Below, piece after piece: positions 55,209 through 63,675 of a DNA stretch of 64,000 nucleotides (position 1 is its first letter; every line of letters starts with the position of its first letter). The stretch lies in NCBI RefSeq assembly GCF_900156165.1, contig NZ_FTMY01000005.1, positions 1 to 64,000 on the forward strand, read 5' to 3'. This stretch comes from Pseudacidovorax sp. RU35E (lineage in GTDB: Bacteria > Pseudomonadota > Gammaproteobacteria > Burkholderiales > Burkholderiaceae_C). Both the position numbers and the translations under genes were made by a program. The notes beneath the pieces are model-generated. The model saw only the letters and a program-made list of their open reading frames with translations. It did not search any database and was not told where the DNA came from.

Positions 55209-58200
55209 TCAGGCCGCCGCGCGAGCCTCCGGCTCGACGCCGCGCCAGCGTGCCATCAGCGCCTGCCAGCGCGTGCGCACGGCGGCGAGGTTGCGCTCCT
55301 TCACATGGCCATAGCCGCGGATGCCGTCGGGCAGGGCCGCGATCTCCAGCGCCAGCGCATGGCGCTCGGCGTCCAGGCCCTGCAGCACTTCCTCGATGGC
55401 CGCGCGGTATTCGCCGATCAGCGCGCGCTCGGTGCGGCGCTCCTCGGTGCGGCCGAAAGGGTCGAGGGCAGTGCCGCGCAGGCCCTTCAGGCGCGCCAGC
55501 ACGCCGAAGGCGCGGTGCATCCAGGGGCCGAAGCGCTGCTTGACGAGTTCGCCCTTGGCATTGCGCTTGGCGATGGCTGGCGGCGCCAGGTGGTAGTGCA
55601 CGGTGTAGTCGCCCTCGAACATCTGGTCGATGCGCTCGCGGAAGCCCGTCTGCGTGTGCAGGCGCGCGACCTCGTACTCGTCCTTGTAGGCCATCAACTT
55701 GAAGAGCTGGCGCGCCACCGTCTCGGCCAGCGTCGTCTTGCCCAGCGGCGCCTCGGCCGCGCGCACGCGTTCGACGAAGGCGCGGTAGTCCTCGGCGTAG
55801 GCGGCGTTCTGGTAGTCGGTGAGGAAGTCCACGCGCCGCGCCACCAGCGACGCCAGCGTCTCGCGCTTCTTGAACTCGATCACCTGGCCGGGGTTCAGGC
55901 GCTGGGCCATCTCGGCCGGCCGATGCGCGGCCTGGCGGCCCCATTCGAAGGCGGCCTTGTTGGCCTCGATCGCCACGTTGTTCAACTCGATGGCGCGCAT
56001 CAACGATTCGTGCGCCAGCGGGATCCAGCCCTTCTGCCACGCATAGCCCAGCATCATCGGGTTGACGAAGAGCGTGTCGCCCATCAGCTGCGTGGCGGCC
56101 GCGTCGGCGTCGAAGGCGCCCACGCCGGCCTCGCCCACGGCCTTGCCGATCTGCACGGCGCAGGCGTCCTGCGGGTTCTGCCACTGGGCGTTCTTGACGA
56201 AGCTGGCAGTGGGCGCGCTGTGGGTGTTGAGGGCCACGTGCGTGCGGCCCTCGCGCATGCGCGCCAGCGTCTCGCCGTTGACCGTCACGATGGGGTCGCA
56301 GGCCAGCACCAGGTCGGCGGCGGCGGTACCGACACGGGTGGTGCGGATGTCGTCCTGCCGCGCCCCGATCAGCACATGGCTCCAGGTAGCGCCGCCCTTC
56401 TGGGCCAGGCCGGCGGCATCCTGCGTGACGATGCCCCTGCCTTCGATGTGCGCCGCCACGCCCAGCAGCTGGCCGATGGTGATGACGCCCGTGCCGCCCA
56501 CGCCGGCGACGACGATGCCCCACACCTGGCCGGCGGCCAGCGCCGGCAGCGCGGGCTCGGGCAGTGCGCCCAGCTCGGCTGGCGCACCGGCCTTGCCCTT
56601 GGCCTTCTTCTTGAGCTGGCCGCCCTCGACGGTGACGAAGCTGGGGCAGAAGCCCTTCAGGCAGCTCATGTCCTTGTTGCAGCTGCTCTGGTTGATGGTG
56701 CGCTTGCGGCCGAACTCGGTCTCCAGCGGCTCCACCGACAGGCAGTTGCTCTGCACGCTGCAGTCGCCGCAGCCTTCGCACACCAGGTCGTTGATGACCA
56801 CGCGCTTGGCCGGATCGACCATCGTGCCGCGCTTGCGCCGGCGGCGCTTCTCGGTGGCGCAGGTCTGGTCGTAGATGATGGCCGTGGTGCCGGCGATCTC
56901 GCGGAACTCGCGCTGCACCGCGTCCAGCTCGTCGCGGTGGCGCACCTTGACCGGCTCGCCCGCGTAGCTGCCGGGAATGGCCACGCCCTGGTACTTGGCC
57001 GGCTCGTCGGTGACGATCACGACCTTCGTCGCGCCCTCGGCATGCAGGCTCTCGGCGATCTGCAGCACCGAATGGCCCTCGGGCCGCTCGCCCACCTGCT
57101 GGCCGCCGGTCATGGCCACGGCGTCGTTGTAGAGGATCTTGTAGGTGATGTTGACGCCCGCCGCGATGCTCTGGCGGATGGCCAGCAGCCCGCTGTGGAA
57201 GTAGGTGCCGTCGCCCAGGTTGGCGAACAGGTGCTTCTCGTGCGTGAAGGGCGCCTGACCCACCCACGGCACGCCCTCGCCACCCATCTGCGTGAAGCCG
57301 TAGGTGGACCGGTCCATCCAGTTGGCCATGTAGTGGCAGCCGATGCCAGCCATGGCGCGCGAGCCTTCGGGCACCACCGTGCTGGTGTTGTGGGGGCAGC
57401 CCGAGCAGAACCATGGCACGCGGTCCGCGCCCTGCACGCCGCCGGCATTGAGCACCTGCATCGAGCGCTCCTTGGCCTCCAGCAGCGCCATCTGCGCTTC
57501 CACGCGGGCCACCATGTCGGCACCGCCAGAGGCCAGGATGCCCGTCTTCTTGAGCCGCTTGACCAACGCCCGCGCAATCAGCGACGGGTTGAGGTCGGCA
57601 TTGGCGCGCAGCAGCGTGTTGGCCGTGGGATTGGGCATGGCCCACTCACCGCCGGAGAAGTCGCCTTCCAGTTCATCGAACTTGCCCAGCACGTTGGGCC
57701 GCACGTCGGGGCACCAGTTGTAGAGCTCTTCCTTGAGCTGGTATTCGATGACCTGGCGCTTTTCCTCGACCACCAGGATCTCCTGCAGGCCGGTGGCGAA
57801 GTCGCGCGTGAGCTGCGCCTCCAGCGGCCAGACCACGCCCACCTTGTGCAGGCGGATGCCCAGCTGGCGGCAGGCCGCGTCGTCCAGGCCCAGGTCGGCG
57901 AGGGCTTGGCGGGTGTCGTTGTAGGCCTTGCCGCTGGCCATGAGGCCGTAGCGGTCGTTGGGCCCTTCGATGACGTTGTGGTTGAGCCGGTTGGCGCGGA
58001 TGTAGGCCAGCGCGGCGTACCACTTGTAGTGCATGAGGCGCGCCTCCTGCTCCAGCGGCGCGTCGGGCCAGCGGATGTGCAGGCCGCCGGGCGGCATGTC
58101 GAAGTCGGTCGGCAGCACGATCTCGACCCGGTCCGGGTCGATCATGGCCGTGGCGCTGGATTCGACGATCTCCTGGATCGTCTTCATGCCCGACCAGATG

Positions 58201-58817
58201 CCCGCGAAGCGGCTCATGGCGAAGGCATGCAGGCCCAGATCCAGGATCTCCTGCACGTTGGCTGGGAAGAACACCGGCGTGCCGCAGGCCTTGAAGATGT
58301 GGTCGCTCTGGTGCGCGGCGGTGCTGCTCTTGGAGATGTGGTCGTCGCCGGCGATGGCGATCACGCCGCCCAGCGGCGCGGTGCCGGCCATGTTGGCGTG
58401 CTTGAACACGTCCGAGCAGCGGTCCACGCCCGGCCCCTTGCCGTACCAGATGCCGAAGACACCGTCGAACTTCTGCTGGTCTCTGGGCGAGAAGCCCAGC
58501 ATCTGCGTGCCCCATAGCGCGGTGGCCGCCAGCTCTTCATTCACGCCGGGCTGGAAGACGATGTTCTGCGCCTTGAGGTACTTGCTGGCCTTCCACAGCG
58601 CTTGGTCGTAGCCGCCGAGCGGGGAGCCGCGGTAGCCGCTGATGAAGCCGGCCGTGTTGTGGCCCTGCTGCGCGTCGCGCAGGCGCTGCAGCATGGGCAG
58701 CTTGACCAGCGCCTGCACGCCACTCATGAAGGCGCGGCCGTAGTCCAGGCTGTATTTGTCGTCGAGCGTGACCGTCTCGAGGGCCTTGCGGATGTGTTCG
58801 GGCAAGGGAGCGTTCAT
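55209..58817 (-). CDS. Indolepyruvate ferredoxin oxidoreductase (single-chain IorAB type)
   Basis: The 1202-residue enzyme fuses all parts needed for ferredoxin-dependent decarboxylation of aryl-2-keto acids such as indolepyruvate. The N-terminal domain has TAGFISGYRGSPLGGYDQAL, FQPGVNEELAATALWGTQ and GVFGIWYGKGPGVDRCSD. Around 480-560 lies a TPP-binding part with CSGCPHNTSTVVP and GIGCHYMANWMDRST. A CxxCxxC cluster (VCEGCGDCSVQSNC) sits near residue 679. The gamma-type domain begins GIVVAGVGGTGVITIGQLLG. A small DUF6537-like C-terminal region ends the chain. It is divergent from an AsnC-type regulator gene, which suggests control by amino acids. Confidence 0.93.
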   Translation of the reverse strand: MNAPLPEHIRKALETVTLDDKYSLDYGRAFMSGVQALVKLPMLQRLRDAQQGHNTAGFISGYRGSPLGGYDQALWKASKYLKAQNIVFQPGVNEELAATALWGTQMLGFSPRDQQKFDGVFGIWYGKGPGVDRCSDVFKHANMAGTAPLGGVIAIAGDDHISKSSTAAHQSDHIFKACGTPVFFPANVQEILDLGLHAFAMSRFAGIWSGMKTIQEIVESSATAMIDPDRVEIVLPTDFDMPPGGLHIRWPDAPLEQEARLMHYKWYAALAYIRANRLNHNVIEGPNDRYGLMASGKAYNDTRQALADLGLDDAACRQLGIRLHKVGVVWPLEAQLTRDFATGLQEILVVEEKRQVIEYQLKEELYNWCPDVRPNVLGKFDELEGDFSGGEWAMPNPTANTLLRANADLNPSLIARALVKRLKKTGILASGGADMVARVEAQMALLEAKERSMQVLNAGGVQGADRVPWFCSGCPHNTSTVVPEGSRAMAGIGCHYMANWMDRSTYGFTQMGGEGVPWVGQAPFTHEKHLFANLGDGTYFHSGLLAIRQSIAAGVNITYKILYNDAVAMTGGQQVGERPEGHSVLQIAESLHAEGATKVVIVTDEPAKYQGVAIPGSYAGEPVKVRHRDELDAVQREFREIAGTTAIIYDQTCATEKRRRRKRGTMVDPAKRVVINDLVCEGCGDCSVQSNCLSVEPLETEFGRKRTINQSSCNKDMSCLKGFCPSFVTVEGGQLKKKAKGKAGAPAELGALPEPALPALAAGQVWGIVVAGVGGTGVITIGQLLGVAAHIEGRGIVTQDAAGLAQKGGATWSHVLIGARQDDIRTTRVGTAAADLVLACDPIVTVNGETLARMREGRTHVALNTHSAPTASFVKNAQWQNPQDACAVQIGKAVGEAGVGAFDADAAATQLMGDTLFVNPMMLGYAWQKGWIPLAHESLMRAIELNNVAIEANKAAFEWGRQAAHRPAEMAQRLNPGQVIEFKKRETLASLVARRVDFLTDYQNAAYAEDYRAFVERVRAAEAPLGKTTLAETVARQLFKLMAYKDEYEVARLHTQTGFRERIDQMFEGDYTVHYHLAPPAIAKRNAKGELVKQRFGPWMHRAFGVLARLKGLRGTALDPFGRTEERRTERALIGEYRAAIEEVLQGLDAERHALALEIAALPDGIRGYGHVKERNLAAVRTRWQALMARWRGVEPEARAAA

Positions 58818-58902
58818 CGTTGTCTCTCTCCGTCGGCTGGGGCCTTGTGGGCCGTGGCGGGTGGGTCTGGCTCCGGATGGACGTCCCCCGAAGCATCATG
58901 TG

Positions 58903-58940
58903 CGCAAAGTGTATGCCCGGCTTCTGGATAGGTGTTTGCG
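58903..58940. promoter_or_regulatory. Inverted repeat between the oxidoreductase and its divergent regulator
   Basis: CGCAAA (58903-58908) and TTTGCG (58935-58940) form inverted arms 26 bp apart, within the 178-bp gap between the two divergent starts. Lrp/AsnC proteins commonly bind such split sites near their own gene. Weak evidence. Confidence 0.3.
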
Positions 58941-58995
58941 TTCCATGCGCTGAAAATGGATGATCGGGAAAGGATCTTGCGCGGAGGGCGCCTCT

Positions 58996-59472
58996 TTGGA
59001 AAGCATTGACAAATATGACCTCGCCATCCTGCGCGAGCTGCAGGACGACGCCCGGCTCACCAACGCCGAGCTGGCCCAGCGGGTCGGCCTGTCCGCCGCA
59101 CCCTGCTGGCGCCGCGTGCGGGCCCTGGAGGCGGCGGGCTACATCAAGGGATACCACGCCGAACTCGACCGCAGAAAAATCGGCCTGGGCGTTCTGGCTT
59201 TCGTGCGGGTGGACACCGACCGCGCCACCAGCGACGCGACCCGCGTGCTGGAAGAAGCCATCCGCCGTCTGCCCGAGGTGGTGGCCTGCCACTACATCAG
59301 CGGCAACGGCATGTTCGAGCTGCAGGTGGTGGCGCAGGACCTGGACGCCTTCTCGCGCTTCGCGCTCAACAGCCTGATGACGCTGCCCAATGTGAAAGAC
59401 CTGCACACCAGCTTCTCGCTGGGCGAGGTGAAGGCGAATTCCGCGCTACCGCTGGCCCACCTGGGCGGGTGA
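58996..59472 (+). CDS. Lrp/AsnC family transcriptional regulator, TTG start
   Basis: The 158-residue protein begins ESIDKYDLAILRELQDDARL after the start codon and has the N-terminal helix-turn-helix LTNAELAQRVGLSAAPCWRRVRALEAAGYI. A C-terminal RAM ligand domain follows (LAFVRVDTDRA, VVACHYISGNGMFELQVVAQDLDAF, TSFSLGEVKANSALPL). TTG 58996 is chosen because GGAGGG lies 7 bp upstream; ATG 58960 would add 12 unrelated residues without a good site. Divergent from the indolepyruvate oxidoreductase gene, its likely target. Confidence 0.93.
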   Translation: MESIDKYDLAILRELQDDARLTNAELAQRVGLSAAPCWRRVRALEAAGYIKGYHAELDRRKIGLGVLAFVRVDTDRATSDATRVLEEAIRRLPEVVACHYISGNGMFELQVVAQDLDAFSRFALNSLMTLPNVKDLHTSFSLGEVKANSALPLAHLGG

Positions 59473-59571
59473 GTGGCCGCAGGGCCCTGGGACGGCGCGC
59501 GGCGTCAGCGGGGCCAATCTGCCTGCGGGGGGCGTTCAAACCGGCCGCCGCGCGCTGACGGAAGCGGTCGC

Positions 59572-59871
59572 TCAGCCCGCGCCGACGAGCGCGAAGTGCT
59601 CCACCACCGGCGGCTGCGCGAAGAAGGGTCCGACGATGGCGCGCCATTCGGCGAAGGCGGGCGACTCGCGGAAATCGACCGTGTGGTTCTCCAGCGTCTC
59701 CCATTCGATCTGCAGCAGGTAGCGCTCGGGCGATTCGATGCCCTTGACGACGCGCCAGCCGCGAAAGCCCTTCGCCTTGGCGATGACGGTCTGCAGGCCG
59801 CGCACGATGGCGGCGTCGAAGTCGGCCTGGCGGCCGGGCTGGATGCGGATGTCTGCGGTTTCGAGGATCAC
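59572..59871 (-). CDS. Antibiotic biosynthesis monooxygenase-like protein, GTG start
   Basis: The 99-residue protein has the dimeric ferredoxin-like ABM fold: ILETADIRIQPGRQADFDAAI, FRGWRVVKGIESPERYLLQIEWETLENHTVDF and FAEWRAIVGPFFAQPPVVEHFALV. Such proteins act as small monooxygenases, haem-degrading enzymes or quinol-binding proteins. The start is GTG 59871, with CAGGAG 8 bp before it. It lies 80 bp downstream of the hydrolase gene on the same strand. The large MFS protein at 60868 carries a possibly related C-terminal domain. Confidence 0.85.
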   Translation of the reverse strand: MILETADIRIQPGRQADFDAAIVRGLQTVIAKAKGFRGWRVVKGIESPERYLLQIEWETLENHTVDFRESPAFAEWRAIVGPFFAQPPVVEHFALVGAG

Positions 59872-59952
59872 GGAAGAGTCTCCTGAGGGTTGAAAGAAGG
59901 GGGATGCTGCACCGCCGGCTCGCGTCTCGTCGTGCACCCGGCGTGCCGCCAT

Positions 59953-60798
59953 TCAGCCGCGCGCCAGTTCGACCAGCGCCAGCGTCATGGCGCCGTTCGG
60001 GTCGGCATAGGTGTCGAGTTCGTCGAAGTGGTGCAGGCCCGCCAGCGGCAGCCGGCGTGTGGGCAGGCCTGCGGCCTCGCGGGCGGCGGCGTAGTCCAGC
60101 GACTGCTGGCGCAGCTCCGGCTGCTCGGCCTCGCCCCAGGCGACGACCATGGGCGGCGAGTTGGCCGGCAGGTGGTGCAGTGGCGAGTGGCGCCGGGCGG
60201 TCGCGGCATCCATGCCCAGCTTGTCGTTCAGCCGACCCAGGCGGATCGGCTCCAGCTCGTACAGCCCGCTGATCGCCAGGCTGCCGATCACGCCCGCCTC
60301 GTTCTGCAGGCAGGCTGTCAGGTGGCCGCCGGCCGACCAGCCCGACAGCACGATCGGCCGGCCCTTACCTTGGGTGTCGCGGCGCAGGAAGGCCAGCGCC
60401 TGCCGGCACTCGTCGACGATGCGGTCCATGCCCGCGTCCGGCCCGAGCGTGTAGCCCACGGCCGCAAAGCCCAGACCATGCGCCAGCGGCCCCTCGGCCA
60501 GGAAGGAGAACTGCTCCCGCCCGCGCATCTGCCAGTAGCCGCCGTGCAGGAAGACCACCAGCGGCGCGGCGTCGGCCGGGCCGAACAGGTCGATGCGGCA
60601 GCGCGGCGGCTCGGCGTAGGGCATATCCAGCCGCGTGTCGGGGCGGGCGCGCCAGGGTGCGCTGCGTTCGGGCCAGCGGCCGGTGATGGCCTTGAAGTCC
60701 GGCACCACGGCCGAGCTGTCGTAGGCGGCGTCGAGGGTGGGTCGGTCCATGCCGCGCCAGAGCGCCGGGCCGGAGGGGGTGGAAGCCGTCATATTCAT
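59953..60798 (-). CDS. Alpha/beta hydrolase, arylformamidase-like
   Basis: The 281-residue hydrolase has the oxyanion motif FLHGGYWQMRGREQFSF (HGGYW), nucleophile Ser in VLSGWSAGGHLTA and a C-terminal His in LPLAGLHHFDEL. HGGYW with GxSAGGH is typical of kynurenine formamidase-like (KynB-independent) enzymes of the BD-FAE/esterase group. It could hydrolyse N-formylkynurenine or another ester or amide. It ends 81 bp before the ABM gene and may be co-transcribed with it; the MFS gene is divergent. Confidence 0.85.
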   Translation of the reverse strand: MNMTASTPSGPALWRGMDRPTLDAAYDSSAVVPDFKAITGRWPERSAPWRARPDTRLDMPYAEPPRCRIDLFGPADAAPLVVFLHGGYWQMRGREQFSFLAEGPLAHGLGFAAVGYTLGPDAGMDRIVDECRQALAFLRRDTQGKGRPIVLSGWSAGGHLTACLQNEAGVIGSLAISGLYELEPIRLGRLNDKLGMDAATARRHSPLHHLPANSPPMVVAWGEAEQPELRQQSLDYAAAREAAGLPTRRLPLAGLHHFDELDTYADPNGAMTLALVELARG

Positions 60799-60867
60799 GG
60801 GTGCACCGGGTGGCGAACGAAGCGTTCGAGCTTAGGCCCAAGCCCGCTGCCCCACAATCAGGCAAGC

Positions 60868-62505
60868 ATGCCGCCCATCGACCCCGACGAGACCAGCCCC
60901 GCCCCGCCACCCCGACGCGCTCCGCGCTTCGCCGCGCTGGAGCCGCTGCGGCTGCCGGTCTTCCGGCTGCTGTGGGGCACCTGGTTCATCGCCAACACCT
61001 GCATGTGGATGAACGACGTGGCGGCCGCCTGGCTGATGACCACGCTCACCACCTCGCCCATGTGGGTGGCGCTGGTGCAGACGGCCTCGACGCTGCCCGT
61101 CTTCCTACTCGGCCTGCCCAGTGGGGCGCTGGCCGACATTCTGGACCGCCGGCGCTGGTTGGTGGCCACGCAGTTCTGGCTGGCCGGCTCGGCCACCGTG
61201 CTGTGCGTGGCCATCGGGCTCGACAAGATGAACGCGCCGCTGCTGCTGGCCCTGACCTTCGCCAACGGCGTCGGGCTGGCACTGCGCTGGCCGGTGTTCT
61301 CGGCCATCGTGCCCGAGCTGGTCACGCGGCCGTTGCTGCCGGCAGCGATGGGCCTCAACGGCATCGCGATGAATGCCTCGCGCATCGTCGGGCCGCTGGT
61401 GGCGGGCGTGCTGATCGCCAGCGCGGGCAGCGTGTGGGTCTTCGTGCTCAACGCGGTGCTGAGCATCGCGTCGGGCTTCGTCATCCTGCGCTGGCGGCGC
61501 GAGCACAAGGTCGACCCGCTGGGCCGCGAGCGGCTGGTGAGTGCGATGCGCGTGGGCGTGCAGTTCGTGCGGCAGTCACAGCGCATGCGGGCGGTGCTCG
61601 CGCGCGTGGCGGTCTCCTTCTTCCATTCGACGGCCGTGCTGGCGCTGCTGCCGCTGCTGGCGCGCGGCTTCCATGAAGGGCCGAAGGGCGGGGCGGGCAC
61701 CTTCACGCTGCTGCTGGCCTCGATGGGGGCGGGCTCGATCATCGCGGTACTGCTGCTGCCCCGGCTGCGGGAGATGTTCGACCGCGACCACCGCGTGCTC
61801 TACGGCTCGATGCTGCTGTCGGTGGGCACGGCCGTGCTCGCGCTGTCGCCTGCGCTCTGGCTGGCCGCCTTCGCCGTGTTCTTCTGCGGCGCGGCCTGGA
61901 TCACGGTGGCCAATTCGCTGTCGGTGTCGGCCCAGCTGGCGCTGCCCGACTGGGTGCGGGCGCGCGGCATGTCCACCTACCAGATGGCCATCATGGGCGC
62001 CGGCGCGCTGGGTGCTGCCGGGTGGGGTCAGATCGCGGAACTGAGCACGCTGCGCGCCAGCATGCTGGTGGCCGCCGTGAGCGGCACCCTGGTGATGCTG
62101 GCCGTGCTGCGCTGGGTGCCCGACGGCCCGGGCGAAGACGACATGAGCCCCGCCGGCACCGACTGGGCCTTCAACCCGCCGCCCGCCAGCGCGGGCGAGG
62201 ACGGCCGTGTGGTCATCACAGTCGAGTACCTGATCGACCCCGCCCGCGCCACCGCCTTCCATGCCGTGATGCAGGAGACGCGCCGCGCCCGCCTCAGCCA
62301 GGGCGCCATCGCGTGGGAGCTGCTGCACGACCTGTCGGCGCCCGAACGCTACGTGGAACAGGTGGTGGATGAATCATGGACGGAGCATCTGCGGCGCTTC
62401 CACCGCGCCACCGCCGCCGACTTGGCGCTGCGCGAGCGCCGGCTGGCCTTCCATCGGGGCGAGACGATGCCGGTCGTGAACCGCTACATCGTGCAGCGCG
62501 GGTAA
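60868..62505 (+). CDS. MFS transporter fused to a C-terminal ABM-like domain
   Basis: The 545-residue protein is of the MFS_3 (EntS-like) type. Twelve-helix part (about residues 25-425): FRLLWGTWFIANTCMWMNDVAAAWLM, GLPSGALADILDRRRWL, GLNGIAMNASRIVGPLVAG and MSTYQMAIMGAGALGAAGWG. Residues 445-545 form a soluble domain beginning VVITVEYLIDPARATAFHAVM and including IAWELLHDLSAPERYVEQVVDESWTEHLRRFHR, an ABM-like pattern. The transporter likely exports or imports a small organic compound; the tail may bind or modify it. ATG 60868 is used though the frame is open far upstream. Confidence 0.87.
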   Translation: MPPIDPDETSPAPPPRRAPRFAALEPLRLPVFRLLWGTWFIANTCMWMNDVAAAWLMTTLTTSPMWVALVQTASTLPVFLLGLPSGALADILDRRRWLVATQFWLAGSATVLCVAIGLDKMNAPLLLALTFANGVGLALRWPVFSAIVPELVTRPLLPAAMGLNGIAMNASRIVGPLVAGVLIASAGSVWVFVLNAVLSIASGFVILRWRREHKVDPLGRERLVSAMRVGVQFVRQSQRMRAVLARVAVSFFHSTAVLALLPLLARGFHEGPKGGAGTFTLLLASMGAGSIIAVLLLPRLREMFDRDHRVLYGSMLLSVGTAVLALSPALWLAAFAVFFCGAAWITVANSLSVSAQLALPDWVRARGMSTYQMAIMGAGALGAAGWGQIAELSTLRASMLVAAVSGTLVMLAVLRWVPDGPGEDDMSPAGTDWAFNPPPASAGEDGRVVITVEYLIDPARATAFHAVMQETRRARLSQGAIAWELLHDLSAPERYVEQVVDESWTEHLRRFHRATAADLALRERRLAFHRGETMPVVNRYIVQRG

Positions 62506-62515
62506 AGGTCGCGTC

Positions 62516-62974
62516 TCAACTGAGCGGCAGGTACATCGTCGCCTCGACCTCGATCAGCACCTCGTCGCCGGGCAGGAAGCGGTTGACCTCGACCACGGTG
62601 GAGACCGGCGGCTCGCCCGGGTAGAACAGCCCGCGCACCCGGTTGAACAGCGCGTAGTCGGGCAGGCGGCGGAAGTACTGCACCAGCTTGACCACGTCAT
62701 CCATGGTGCCGCCATGCTCGGCCGCCAGGTCGCGGATGCGGGCCAGCACGAACCAGCTCTGCGCCACCACGGGCGCCTCGAACACGTCCACCGACATCTG
62801 GCCGGTGGCATAGCCCAGGCCGCGCAGCTCGGCCTGGGCGGCTTCGGGCAGATCCTCGTAGCGCGAGACCGCGCGACGCGTGGCCGGATCGACCGCGACC
62901 ACGCCGCTCATGAAGACGAAATCGCCGACCCGGCGGGCGGCGGCATAGCGGGCCATGGGGGTGCCCATGCTCAT
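62516..62974 (-). CDS. RidA family protein
   Basis: The 152-residue protein has the YjgF/YER057c/UK114 (RidA) fold: ARYAAARRVGDFVFMSGVVAVDP, a linker with GLGYATGQMSVDVFEAPVVAQSWFVLARI, and the C-terminal FYPGEPPVSTVVEVNRFLPGDEVLIEVEATMY, with the conserved Arg region at NRVRGLFYPGEP. RidA proteins hydrolyse reactive enamines or imines, or bind metabolites. AAGGAG lies 6 bp before ATG 62974. It converges with the MFS fusion gene, ending 10 bp from it. Confidence 0.92.
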   Translation of the reverse strand: MSMGTPMARYAAARRVGDFVFMSGVVAVDPATRRAVSRYEDLPEAAQAELRGLGYATGQMSVDVFEAPVVAQSWFVLARIRDLAAEHGGTMDDVVKLVQYFRRLPDYALFNRVRGLFYPGEPPVSTVVEVNRFLPGDEVLIEVEATMYLPLS

Positions 62975-63110
62975 GGAAGACTCCTTTGCGACGGCGGGCT
63001 GCGTCGGACAGCGGGCCATTGTGGCCAAGCTGCCGCGATGCACGCACGGGCCGTGCCGAAGAAGTCCTGGGCTGCTGGGCGAAGCCGCAGCAGCCCCGCC
63101 TGTCGACCGG

Positions 63111-63611
63111 TCAGCGGCTGCTGGCCACGCCCGTGCCGACGTTCCAGTCGAACACCGCATGGGCCGCGGTGTAGCGGCCGACGTCGATGTCGTGCGAGAC
63201 GGTCTGGCCAGCGCGCGTGGCCGTCACCTGGTAGCGGCCCGGGTCCAGCCGCGCCACCATGTACGGGCCGCCAGCGGTCACGTCGTTGAGCACCACCGCG
63301 CCGCTGCCGGCGTCGCGCACCGTCACCTTGACGAGCGCGCTGGTTGGCATGGGCCCCTGGCCCTTGGCATCAAACTCGAAGCTCGCGGGCCAGCGCGGCT
63401 CCACGGTCTTCATCAGCTTCGCCTCGTCGGGCGTGGCGCCACCGCTCATGTACTCGATGCCGGTCTGCGTCATCTGGATGGGCGGGTTGTAGGTGGTCGA
63501 GGCATGGGCGTTGCCCATGCCGACGGCCAGCACGGCGCCGGTGAACAGCCCGCTCAGCAGGAGCGTGCGATGGCGGGCGAAGGAGGTCAGGGCTTGTGCG
63601 GTGGTGTTCAT
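63111..63611 (-). CDS. Small secreted protein, carboxypeptidase-regulatory-like fold
   Basis: The 166-residue exported protein has a long signal peptide (RHRTLLLSGLFTGAVLAVGMG, cleavage near AHA). The mature part shows IEYMSGGATPDEAKLMKTVEP, RWPASFEFDAKGQGP, LVKVTVRDAGSGAVVLNDVTAGGP and LDPGRYQVTATRAGQTVSHDIDVG. This is a compact beta-sandwich pattern also seen in the next gene and in the gene at 6563-6961. No catalytic residues are evident. Function unknown; a periplasmic binding or scaffolding role is possible. Confidence 0.75.
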   Translation of the reverse strand: MNTTAQALTSFARHRTLLLSGLFTGAVLAVGMGNAHASTTYNPPIQMTQTGIEYMSGGATPDEAKLMKTVEPRWPASFEFDAKGQGPMPTSALVKVTVRDAGSGAVVLNDVTAGGPYMVARLDPGRYQVTATRAGQTVSHDIDVGRYTAAHAVFDWNVGTGVASSR

Positions 63612-63675
63612 GGCGTTGGAGGGGCGGTATTGGCAGGCCGTGGGATTCCCCTGGCACGCAGCCAGGGGAGGTTGC

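Noticed and set aside
59890-60867. N-terminal extension of the MFS fusion protein by 326 residues
   Set aside because: It is antisense to the alpha/beta hydrolase and has no recognisable motif. The MFS part begins properly after ATG 60868.
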